Below, one piece after another: positions 7,290 to 15,383 of a DNA stretch of 64,000 bases. Numbering within the stretch: the first letter of the stretch is position 1; each line of letters starts with the position of its first letter. The stretch spans positions 1-64,000 of the forward strand of contig LLEU01000064.1 of NCBI GenBank assembly GCA_001567505.1. The letters are read 5' to 3'. The position numbers and the translations under genes are program-made. Below the pieces are notes generated by a model. It was not told the origin of the DNA, searched no databases, and worked only from the letters and a program-made list of their open reading frames with translations. This DNA comes from Acidobacteria bacterium OLB17 (GTDB taxonomy: Bacteria; Acidobacteriota; Blastocatellia; Pyrinomonadales; Pyrinomonadaceae).

Positions 7290-8215
7290 ATGAATTTTAG
7301 GTTTTCAGGGCATGAGTCATTTCCGTGTCGGTACACTTGGCTTCCGAAAGTGTATAGGCTCCTGAAGGAAGATAGTAAAGCGTTTTCTGATGAAGAAGCA
7401 GCCATGGTTGCTCTTGGAGTTGGGAAGAACATGGTGCGCTCTATCCGATTCTGGGCCCAAGTTACAGATATCGCCAAGCCCAGTCCCGAAGGCGGGTATC
7501 TCGTTACTGAATTCGCGGATTCGATCTTCGGGGATGATGGCCACGACCCATTCCTAGAAGATATCCGGACACTGTGGCTGTTGCACTGGAAAATGTCGAC
7601 GCAGGTCACCGAACCGTTGTTCGCCTGGGACTACCTGCTGAACCGGTGGCAGCACCCTGAGATCACGAGATTCGACGTCATTGCGGCCTTCAAACGGGAA
7701 GCGGCCAGAATGGAACGCAAGCTGTCGCACGTCACCCTCGAACAGCATTTCGACACATTCCTGCACACCTACGTCCCGACGCGGAGTCGCAAAGGGAGAT
7801 ATTGGAGGACAATCTGGACTCCCCATTGGTCGAGCTCGAGCTTATCCAGCGGGTCGGCGAGCGAAAACTGGATAAAGGCGGCAGGCACGAGGTAATTTTC
7901 GCGTTTCGGAGGGAATCGAAACCGGAGATTTCCCCTCAGTTGTTTCTATATTGCTTAAATGACTTCTGGGAGAAGCACCGCCCAGGAGAGCTGACGTTGT
8001 CCTTCCGCGATGTGTCCGTAGGTCACGGCAGTCCCGGGCAAGTCTTCAAGCTTCCTGAGCGGGACCTAAAGGAACGCCTCGACTCCATCAAGATCGATTC
8101 CTCCGGGATCTTCGATTATCAGGAATCGGCCGCCCTGCAACAGGTGCTTCGACTTCGCGATTGCGACGGCGACCTGCTCGATAGTGTGTACGTGACTGAA
8201 CTTTCTTATGCGTGA
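7290..8215 (+). CDS. DUF4007-like protein, interrupted by a one-base frameshift
   Basis: The gene would encode about 308 residues starting MNFRFSGHESFPCRYTWLPK. That opening, with the later GVGKNMVRSIRFWA and TEFADSIFGDDGHDPFLEDI segments, is characteristic of the DUF4007 family, which I know from phosphorothioation- and BREX-like neighbourhoods. A predicted winged-helix character fits DNA binding. The frame breaks at about 7796: reading AAAGGGAGATA as AAAGGGGAGATA joins ...RSRKG to EILEDNLDSPLVELELIQRV and continues to FWEKHRPGELTLSFRDVSVG and the stop at 8215. The second half is fully conserved-looking and overlaps the next gene by 8 bases, so a sequencing error or very recent mutation is as likely as inactivation. 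The catalytic role is unknown. Confidence 0.75.
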
Positions 8216-11200
8216 ACCATTGATCTCCAACCTATTCCGGATACAGCAACGGTTCTTGAGGTCTGCTCACCTGGAGAGAGACTTCGCCGACCCAGCCGCG
8301 CTGAAAGGCTATGTCTTGACCCCGCATGCGCGGGCTGCGTTGGATCGGCTATTGGACGGCATAAGGCAGGGTTCGGCTCAACGGGCATGGAGGATCACGG
8401 GAGATTACGGATCGGGGAAATCGTCGTTCGGTTTGTTGCTCGCACACCTAATGGCGGGCAAATACGCCGAACTGCCGGTCGAACTCAAGCGCAGCATCCA
8501 GCCGCGCAAACTCGGTATAGATGGGAACCGTTTCGTCCCGATGCTTGTTACGGGTACCCGAGAGCCGCTCGGCCTCGCGATAGTAAGAGCGCTCCAAAGG
8601 GGGTTAGAAGCACTGCCGAAGAACAGGGCGCTCCGGCAACTCCGCGAGAAGGCCAAAGGGCTAGCGGAACTTTCAGAGATATCCCCACTCTCCGACACAA
8701 CCGTTATCGATATACTCACCGACACGGCTGCCGCGGTAAAAGCGCAGGGCCTGGGCACCGGGCTCCTCATTATCGTCGACGAACTGGGTAAGTTTCTCGA
8801 ATTTTCGGCGCTGCACCCCGACCGGCAGGACGTTTTCCTCCTCCAACGGCTCGCGGAAACGGCGGCACGGAGTGGCGAGAACCCGATCTTCATCGTCGGC
8901 CTTCTACACCAGGGCTTCAGTGCTTATGCGGACCTGCTGTCGTTGTCGGCACAAAAGGAATGGGAAAAGGTGGCTGGCCGTTATGAGGAGATTCTGTTCG
9001 CCCAACCGATCGAACAGACCACAGGGCTCATCACGAGCGCCCTCAATATCCGTTCGGATCGGCTGGCTGACGCGATCGCGCGGGAAGCGGTCAAAAGCAT
9101 GTCGGGAGCGATCGAACTTGGTTGGTTCGGGGTCACCGCTTCCCGCAATGAACTAGCGGAGATCGCCAAATCTCTCTACCCCTTGCACCCGACGGTTGTT
9201 CCGGTTCTCGTGAACCTCTTCAAGCGGTTCGGCCAGAATGAGCGGTCCCTCTTCAGCTTCCTCATCTCCAACGAACCGTTCGGCCTTCAGGAGTTCGCCG
9301 CGACCAAAGGGAATTACGGCAGGTTCTTCCGGCTCCACGATCTTTACGATTACACCCGGGCGACGTTCGGCCATCGGCTAAGTGTGCAGAGCTACAGGAG
9401 TCACTGGAATCAAATTGATTCGATCGTCAGCAGTTTCCCCGCGGAGGACGCCGTGGAGGTTCAAATCCTGAAAACCGTCGGGATGCTCAATCTGCTGGAC
9501 TCCCCGAATCTTCTCGCGTCGGACGAAGCCATAGCCGGAGCCGTCGGGGTCAGCAAATCGAACAAGGCCTTCTCCGGTAAGCTGCAATTTCTTCACAAGA
9601 CGAAGCGGATCCTTTACTACAGGGGGGCAGCGGGCGGTTATTGTTTGTGGCCGTACACCAGCATCAACCTGGAACGAGCCTACGAAGAGGCCACCCAGGC
9701 GTTGGGTCCCGCGATGCGGATATCCGCCGTCATCAAGAACTATCTGGATACTAGGCCGCTCGTCGCAAGACGGCACTACATCGAGACGGGGAACCTTCGC
9801 CATTTCGCCGTTCGTTATCTCCCGGTGAACGAGCTCACCGCCGCCGCCGACTTTGATCTGGGAGCGGCGGACGGGGTCATCCTCGTACCGTTCTGCGAGA
9901 CCGAAGACGAACATCAGGATGCGGTGAGGTTCACGAAATCCAGTGTGTTCACGAAACGGCCGGAAATATTGCTGGCGATCCCGAAGCCGTTGGGCAGCCT
10001 AGCCGGTCTCGTTCAGGAACTGCAACGTTGGCAGTGGATCGCCGAGAACACCCCGGAGCTGAACCATGACGAGTACGCTGCGGAGGAAGTCGCCAGGCAG
10101 ATCGAAGCGTCACGCGACATGCTACAGCGACGCGTGAATGCGTTCATCGGCTTGAGGCAGACCCACGGGCAGACGGAGCTGGAGTGGTATCAGCAGAACA
10201 ACCGACTTTCCATCTCGAGCGGGCGGGATCTGCTCTCTTTCCTTTCATCCACTTGCGATCGGGTCTACAGCCGAGCCCCAAGGGTAAAGAACGAGCTGGT
10301 CAACCGGCGGGCTATCAGTTCCGCCGCAGCGGCGGCAAGGATGCGATTGATCGAGCGGGTCTTCAAGCACCCGCGCGAGCCGTTCATGGGGATGGATCCG
10401 GACAAAAAACCCCCGGAGATGTCGATATACCTGTCGCTCTTCAAGAATGGCGGGTTGCACCGCGAGTCTGACGGGGAGTTCAAGGTGACGACGCCGGTCG
10501 CAGGGGCGGACATATGCAACCTGCATCCCGCGTTCGATCGGATCCGACAATTCCTCGAAGGACGCCCTGACAAACGCGTCAGCGTCTCGCGACTTTACGC
10601 GGAGTTGAGGAAACCGCCTTTCGGTGTCCGGGGTGGAATCATCCCGATCCTGCTAGCGGTGTTCGGTGTTGTCAACGAACAGGACATCGCCTTTTACGAA
10701 AATGGCGTGTTTCTGCGCCACGTAACGGGCTTCGATTTCATGAGGTTGATCAAGGATCCGGATACGTTCGAGATTCAGTACTGCAAAATAGCTGGGATCC
10801 GAACCGAACTGTTTGATCTCCTCGTGCAGGCGTTACAACTTCCGGCGTCGAAGCAGCGCCGGTTCGATCTTCTGGATATAGTGAGGCCATTGTGCGTATT
10901 TGCCGCGCAACTGCCCGCCTACACGCACAAGACGCAAAGTTTGTCGCCCGTTGCGTCCGAGGTCCGTAGCGTCTTGGTCGCCGCAGAGGAACCCGCAACG
11001 CTCCTGTTCCGGCAGCTGCCTGCGGCGTGTGGATTGGACGAATTCAAGGCCGACGAGGAGGCCGAAACCGAACGCGTTCGCGAATTCGTGGAGGTGCTGA
11101 AAGCCACCCTGGACGAATTGCGCGGGGCATTTCCGCAGTTGCAGGAGCAAATGAAGTCCATACTGGCAAGAGAGTTCGGGGTTCCGGGCCCGCTCGAAGG

Positions 11201-11675
11201 GCTTCGCTCCACCCTTGCCGAACGAGCGGAGGCGATCCTTTTGCACATTAAGGATCAGAGGCTCCGAGCCTTGGTCCTGCGCCTGGCCGATGCGAACTTG
11301 CCCGATTCGGATTGGTTGGAATCGCTGGGAAGCGTCGTTTGTTCCATGCCTCCTTCGAAATGGACCGATGACCATTTCGAAGTTTTCCGGCAGGAGATTG
11401 AAATGTTCGCGGGTCGGTTCGCCCGTGTCGAGAGCATGGCGTTTCGAACGGGCCGCAAGCGTCCGGGGCAGTCCGCACTACGAGTGGCGATCACCAGCCT
11501 GGACGGCGGCGAACTCGATCGGGTGATTTACTTCGGCACCGATGACGAGGCGAAAGTGCAGGAGATCGAGAAACAGATCGACTGGTTCTTGAAGCACAAT
11601 AAGCAACTCGGGCTCGTGGCCGTCGCCCGTGCGTTCTGGAGGGCCCTGGAGAAGGCGAATGACGTTGAACAATAA
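8208..11675 (+). CDS. Large P-loop ATPase, BrxC/PglY-like
   Basis: This 1155-residue intact protein has a Walker A motif at residues 65-73 (GDYGSGKSS) and a Walker B motif at about 186-193 (LLIIVDEL). Next comes an IFIVGLLHQGFSAYA sensor-like strand and then QKEWEKVAGRYEEI. The rest is a long helical region without a nuclease or helicase motif that I can recognise. Size and layout resemble the large ATPases of BREX (BrxC/PglY) and phosphorothioation-linked systems, which act as DNA-bound motor or sensor platforms. It starts inside the end of the DUF4007 gene and overlaps the PP-loop gene by 17 bases, so the three are translationally coupled and probably form one complex. The ATPase call is firm; the family link is inferred from architecture and neighbours. 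Confidence 0.8.
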   Translation: MREPLISNLFRIQQRFLRSAHLERDFADPAALKGYVLTPHARAALDRLLDGIRQGSAQRAWRITGDYGSGKSSFGLLLAHLMAGKYAELPVELKRSIQPRKLGIDGNRFVPMLVTGTREPLGLAIVRALQRGLEALPKNRALRQLREKAKGLAELSEISPLSDTTVIDILTDTAAAVKAQGLGTGLLIIVDELGKFLEFSALHPDRQDVFLLQRLAETAARSGENPIFIVGLLHQGFSAYADLLSLSAQKEWEKVAGRYEEILFAQPIEQTTGLITSALNIRSDRLADAIAREAVKSMSGAIELGWFGVTASRNELAEIAKSLYPLHPTVVPVLVNLFKRFGQNERSLFSFLISNEPFGLQEFAATKGNYGRFFRLHDLYDYTRATFGHRLSVQSYRSHWNQIDSIVSSFPAEDAVEVQILKTVGMLNLLDSPNLLASDEAIAGAVGVSKSNKAFSGKLQFLHKTKRILYYRGAAGGYCLWPYTSINLERAYEEATQALGPAMRISAVIKNYLDTRPLVARRHYIETGNLRHFAVRYLPVNELTAAADFDLGAADGVILVPFCETEDEHQDAVRFTKSSVFTKRPEILLAIPKPLGSLAGLVQELQRWQWIAENTPELNHDEYAAEEVARQIEASRDMLQRRVNAFIGLRQTHGQTELEWYQQNNRLSISSGRDLLSFLSSTCDRVYSRAPRVKNELVNRRAISSAAAAARMRLIERVFKHPREPFMGMDPDKKPPEMSIYLSLFKNGGLHRESDGEFKVTTPVAGADICNLHPAFDRIRQFLEGRPDKRVSVSRLYAELRKPPFGVRGGIIPILLAVFGVVNEQDIAFYENGVFLRHVTGFDFMRLIKDPDTFEIQYCKIAGIRTELFDLLVQALQLPASKQRRFDLLDIVRPLCVFAAQLPAYTHKTQSLSPVASEVRSVLVAAEEPATLLFRQLPAACGLDEFKADEEAETERVREFVEVLKATLDELRGAFPQLQEQMKSILAREFGVPGPLEGLRSTLAERAEAILLHIKDQRLRALVLRLADANLPDSDWLESLGSVVCSMPPSKWTDDHFEVFRQEIEMFAGRFARVESMAFRTGRKRPGQSALRVAITSLDGGELDRVIYFGTDDEAKVQEIEKQIDWFLKHNKQLGLVAVARAFWRALEKANDVEQ

Positions 11676-12471
11676 ACCGGTCCGGCACATTTTGAGTTTG
11701 TCAGGCGGCAAGGATAGCGCGGCGTTGGCGGTGTACATGCGCGACCGAGTGCCGGAGATGGAGTACGTGTTCCACGACACGGACAAAGAGCTGCCGGAAA
11801 CTTACGAGTACTTAGGTCGCCTCGAGGCGATCCTCGGGAAAAAGATCGAGAAGACGCACGCCGAGTACGGGTTCGACAAGTGGCTTGCAGTCTTCGGCGG
11901 GATGATACCGTCCAACCATCGCCGCTGGTGCACTCGCATGTTGAAGCTGAGACCGTTCGAGATCTACATCGGAGATGACCCGGTGATCAACTACGTCGGT
12001 CTCCGGGCCGACGAAGAGCGCGAGGGGTATATCAGCCACAAGGACAATATAACGACCGTTTACCCTTTCCGGGAGGACGGCTTGGTGTACGCCGACATCG
12101 TGCGAATCCTCGAAGAGTCGGGCCTCGGGATGCCGACGTATACCCGGTGGGGGCGGACGCGATCCGGCTGCTTCTTCTGCTTCTACCAGCAAAAGATCGA
12201 GTGGGTGCGGCTGAAGCAAACCCACCCCGACCTTTTCGAGCAGGCGAAAGAATACGAGTACGCGAATAAAGTGAATGGGAATCCGTTTTATTGGAACGGC
12301 GATGAGCCGTTAGAGCGTTTGGAGAAGCCCGAACGGATGCAACAGATCATCGAGAAGTGGGAAAAAAGTCAGGAGAAGGCGAGGCAGAATTCGCGTAGCC
12401 TTATCCACATTCTCGGGGGCGCCGATTACGAGGAGGAGGAGCGTGAGGGCTGTCTGATATGCCAACTGTGA
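11659..12471 (+). CDS. PAPS-reductase/DndC-like PP-loop protein
   Basis: This 270-residue protein has the PP-loop SGGKDS at residues 15-20, which binds ATP and adenylates a substrate. Downstream, cysteines cluster in RRWCTRMLK, in GCFFCFYQQ and at the extreme C-terminus (CLICQL), and could hold an Fe-S cluster or carry sulfur. This is the pattern of PAPS reductase-family proteins such as DndC, SspD and BREX type-4 BrxP, though it is shorter than DndC. Start ATG 11659 sits within the end of the ATPase gene. No cysteine desulfurase (DndA/SspA) lies in the window, so sulfur would have to come from a chromosomal IscS if it really makes phosphorothioate. The reaction is inferred; the family is clear. 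Confidence 0.85.
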   Translation: MTLNNKPVRHILSLSGGKDSAALAVYMRDRVPEMEYVFHDTDKELPETYEYLGRLEAILGKKIEKTHAEYGFDKWLAVFGGMIPSNHRRWCTRMLKLRPFEIYIGDDPVINYVGLRADEEREGYISHKDNITTVYPFREDGLVYADIVRILEESGLGMPTYTRWGRTRSGCFFCFYQQKIEWVRLKQTHPDLFEQAKEYEYANKVNGNPFYWNGDEPLERLEKPERMQQIIEKWEKSQEKARQNSRSLIHILGGADYEEEEREGCLICQL

Positions 12472-12490
12472 CCGAAGCGGCCGACACAAT

Positions 12491-12851
12491 ATGAGTGAAA
12501 GAAATCCAGATTGGTCCGCGAGAGGTGATACTCGCGCTCGATGTTTACTTCCGTATCGATGTGGTTCGGGCATCCCCGGCCTCCCCCGAGATAGTTGAAC
12601 TGAGCGAGCTTCTTAACCGCCTCCCTTTTCACCACCATAAGGAGGCGAACCCGTCGTTCCGGAATCCGGTGGGTGTGCACATGATCCTGTGCAACTTCCT
12701 GGCGCTGGACCCGAACTACCCGGGTGTTGGCTTGAACCGCGGATCGAGGCTTCAAAAACAAGTATGGTCTGAATTCTGTGACAACATCCCTGCGTTATCT
12801 TCGGCCGCGAAGGAGATCCGTGCAGCGCATTCCGGCCCTTCGGACGGCTAA
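12491..12851 (+). pseudogene. Truncated N-terminal domain of an HNH restriction endonuclease
   Basis: From ATG 12491 the frame gives MSERNPDWS. An extra base near 12516 then shifts it; reading TCCCGAGAG instead of TCCGCGAGAG yields NPDWSREVILALDVYFRI. The following segments VELSELLNRLPF, FRNPVGVHMILCNFLALDPN and GVGLNRGSRLQKQVWSEF are the N-terminal module found in many HNH (McrA-like) endonucleases. The protein ends about 20 residues later, and I find no HNH motif downstream, so the nuclease half is lost. It lies 19 bases after the PP-loop gene in the same direction and was probably the restriction arm of the system. A naturally short, domain-only protein is a weaker alternative because of the frameshift. 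Confidence 0.65.
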
Positions 12852-12943
12852 ATCCTTACCGGCACTTGTTCTGGCCCGGATGTCGCGGCGACATCATGCG
12901 TCAGCAGATAAAAGGCGTCGAGCGGCGAGAAATCGGCATCGCT

Positions 12944-14197
12944 CTACGGGGAGGCGGGGCGCTTAATCCCGTCCAACACGGCTGTCAAATCCTCGCCCCG
13001 GTGTGCGATCTTCGACGCGTATCCGGTTCTCAGTTTTTGCAGCTCCTCTTGTTCGAGGAGATCTTCATCATACAAGAAGACCAGTAGAAGCTGGATCACT
13101 AGGTCCGATCCCATGATCATTTTTCTTTCAGTCGGATTCCAGGCGACGTAATGCCAAGGTTTACTATCTAGGTTGAAGTTTACCTGATCAAACCCCTTAA
13201 GTATTTCATCGAACGGTTCGTCGGTGCGTTTCCTAACGATCAAGCTCGCCTTCACGAACGGTACGAATCCAATCGGTCGGAAGAGCAAGTTCCCCCCGTT
13301 TGTGTTGTTTCGAAATTGTTCGGCCGGCTGCTCCGTGGAAGCGAGATAATCGGCAATATCTCGAAGATTGTTCTTGAAGCCATCCCAATAATTCACGCAA
13401 AAGTTTTGGTAATCATTGAGTTCCTCTTCCCCCCGCCTCACCTTTAAATATTCGTCCAACTTCTTTCCGGACAATTTTGTCCCATACTTTTCCTGATAAT
13501 GTGTTTTGAGCAACTCTAGGTTCGCTTGATAGAGGGTGATGATCGAGGTTATTGCATCCTTGTTGTTCGCGGGGATCGCTTTCTGCTTCGCAATAACGAC
13601 GCGCTTATCGGCGAAAAGGTCATATTCCTCTAAAAGGTACCTGGTAATGATTGCGACGGAGTCGTCCTCGTCCAAAGCGATAATATCGTCCAGTTTCACC
13701 GGCTTAGCGTATCGGTTCAATGTGCTGAAGAGCCTTCTGGTACGCTGCATTCCCGCCGCGTCGTTTTTGTGTCCCACCAAAACGACGGAGATGCGCTGGT
13801 TAGCCAGCTCCGGATTTTGCTTCACGGCCGCCTTGATCCCCTCGACGCGGTGCTGCCCGTCAACCGGGAAGATCTTATGGTGGCCGGGAAAATCGAGAAT
13901 CCCCATTTGAAAGGTTTCTTCACCGCCGTACGAGAATTCAATCTCTCGCCACTCCGGGTAGTCGTCGTAGACGGCGAGAACGAGCGAATTGAAGAACAAC
14001 TCCCGTTGATTGAGAATGTAGTCCCTGATACTGATGAAATTGTTGGTGATGCTGCGCTGAATTGCGTCTTTGAGCGTTTCAGATTTATGCAACTCATCGT
14101 CGATCCGGGACACGTGCAGATCGACCTGCTCGAAAGTCAGCGTAGTGACGTAGTAAGTCCAGTCTCCTATATGCGCTCGTAACGCTGGTATTTTCAT
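12944..14197 (-). CDS. DndB-like DGQHR-domain protein
   Basis: This 417-residue protein carries DGQHR at residues 113-117 (in FPVDGQHRVEGIKA) and a second conserved block TRRLFSTLNRYAKPVKLDDI. Both are typical of the DndB/DGQHR superfamily. DndB itself is a transcriptional repressor and modulator of phosphorothioate operons, while other members are ParB/nuclease-like. The ATG overlaps the stop of the GIY-YIG gene by 4 bases, so the two form a minus-strand pair convergent with the DUF4007-ATPase-PP-loop operon. Full length for the family and no frameshift. Whether it represses the neighbouring operon or acts enzymatically cannot be read from sequence. Confidence 0.85.
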   Translation of the reverse strand: MKIPALRAHIGDWTYYVTTLTFEQVDLHVSRIDDELHKSETLKDAIQRSITNNFISIRDYILNQRELFFNSLVLAVYDDYPEWREIEFSYGGEETFQMGILDFPGHHKIFPVDGQHRVEGIKAAVKQNPELANQRISVVLVGHKNDAAGMQRTRRLFSTLNRYAKPVKLDDIIALDEDDSVAIITRYLLEEYDLFADKRVVIAKQKAIPANNKDAITSIITLYQANLELLKTHYQEKYGTKLSGKKLDEYLKVRRGEEELNDYQNFCVNYWDGFKNNLRDIADYLASTEQPAEQFRNNTNGGNLLFRPIGFVPFVKASLIVRKRTDEPFDEILKGFDQVNFNLDSKPWHYVAWNPTERKMIMGSDLVIQLLLVFLYDEDLLEQEELQKLRTGYASKIAHRGEDLTAVLDGIKRPASP

Positions 14198-14829
14198 ATC
14201 TGGAATGCCTTCACCGCTGCACGTATCTCAATGTCCGGGATCTCGTCATTGAACGGCAATAACAGCGAATTTATCAGTTTCTTTTCGTAATCGACGATGA
14301 GGTCGTTGTCCTCGAGCGGCATGAAGCTCAACCAAAGTTCTTTTGACCAATACTTGAACAAGGTGGTTATTTTAGGGCGTTCATCCTCGCGTGAAAACTT
14401 AGTAAGATACTCACGGCAGCGCTTTCGAAGGTTCTGACCTTCCGTTATTTTCGCCCTTCCGATGTATGCGGGGAATTCGGTTCTTCCCGGGATCACGGGG
14501 CAGTTGATCGAAAACATATAGAGGCCACCTTTGTCGTTCGGCAGAAGTTCGATATCGCGATGAAATTCGGTTCCGTCATCGTTCAGGTACTTGATCGTCG
14601 ACCAGTTCGTGAAATTCAGGTCGAGGGCGGACAGGTCGTACCTCGCCCACATAGGCCCGTATAACTTGAAATTGATCGTTCTTAGTCGGATCTCCTCCCC
14701 GAGGTCAAAGGCGCTTCCCAACATGCTTCTTATAAAAATGACTGCGAGCTCACGGGGCATTCTGCCCTGAAGCCCGCGCTTGGCTCCCGCATCGCAAAAT
14801 TTCGCGTCGTCGGACGGACTACTAAGCAC
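14194..14829 (-). CDS. GIY-YIG-domain protein
   Basis: This 211-residue protein has a GIY-YIG-like core in its second half: GLYMFSI at residues 102-108, AYIGRA at 121-126, a following basic helix (LRKRCREYL) and a later DYEKKLINSLL helix that would supply the catalytic Glu. The first 100 residues are unassigned. GIY-YIG enzymes cut DNA by single-metal chemistry, so this may be the nuclease left in the island after loss of the HNH protein. It is upstream of and overlaps the DndB-like gene by 4 bases. The motif spacing is close to canonical, but Tyr/Gly positions should be checked against a profile. Confidence 0.65.
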   Translation of the reverse strand: MLSSPSDDAKFCDAGAKRGLQGRMPRELAVIFIRSMLGSAFDLGEEIRLRTINFKLYGPMWARYDLSALDLNFTNWSTIKYLNDDGTEFHRDIELLPNDKGGLYMFSINCPVIPGRTEFPAYIGRAKITEGQNLRKRCREYLTKFSREDERPKITTLFKYWSKELWLSFMPLEDNDLIVDYEKKLINSLLLPFNDEIPDIEIRAAVKAFQI

Positions 14830-14895
14830 TTATAACTTAGTTTGCACCGTTTTTCCATTGACGGCGATATCGCGAAGTGTGCAATTTTCAAGACC

Positions 14896-14932
14896 AAGAA
14901 AAATTTTCTTTCGAGACGAAGAAAAATTTCTT
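14896..14932. promoter_or_regulatory. Pair of AT-rich palindromes in the divergent control region
   Basis: AAGAAAAATTTTCTT (14896-14910) and AAGAAAAATTTCTT (14919-14932) are near-identical, near-palindromic and start 23 bases apart, about two helical turns. They lie between the leftward GIY-YIG/DndB-like pair and the rightward HTH/GHKL pair, where a shared repressor could act. Confidence 0.45.
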
Positions 14933-15077
14933 AATGAAGGTTAACTTTTGACGATGACTGTGGCATATTAAAGACATTCCGATCGCAATCAAAGCCGTAT
15001 CACCGATTTCGCACGGAAAATAAAATCACCGGGCACGCTTTAGCCAAAAGGCAGGGCGGAGCTGAAGGAGAAACAAA

Positions 15078-15281
15078 ATGACAAATCTCGAGCGCAATTT
15101 CTGCGCGCGCCAATTCCTTTCATCACAACTAACTTCAAGGGAACGCATGCTGATCGCTTCGTTTGTCCTTGGCTTTTCGCAAGCCGAGGCGGCGAAAGCG
15201 TGGGGGATTTCTGATGCCGCCGTATCGAAAATGACGAGGCGTATCAGGGAGAAGGCCGACCGTTTCTGGCAGTCGCACTGA
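15078..15281 (+). CDS. Small sigma-region-4-like HTH protein
   Basis: This 67-residue protein is almost entirely one helix-turn-helix of the sigma-70 region 4 / LuxR type. LTSRERMLIASFVLGFSQAE is the first part, followed by AAKAWGISDAAVSKMTRRIRE as the recognition part. GGAGA is well placed upstream of the ATG. It precedes the GHKL ATPase by 102 bases on the same strand and probably regulates the island or acts as an adaptor for RNA polymerase. It is too small to be a sigma factor by itself. Confidence 0.75.
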   Translation: MTNLERNFCARQFLSSQLTSRERMLIASFVLGFSQAEAAKAWGISDAAVSKMTRRIREKADRFWQSH

Positions 15282-15383
15282 TACACGCTGTCGACTGGGG
15301 CGGTACTGCAGGTTCGCGCCATAGCGGGTTCCGCCCTCCCGATCGCACTCACCAGAAGACCATAAATAAGAAGGAGAGAAACA

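Noticed and set aside
7791..7801. Programmed -1 frameshifting in the DUF4007 gene
   Set aside because: The sequence at AAAGGGAGATA does not form a proper X-XXY-YYZ slippery heptamer in the zero frame, and no pseudoknot is evident. A lost G is simpler.
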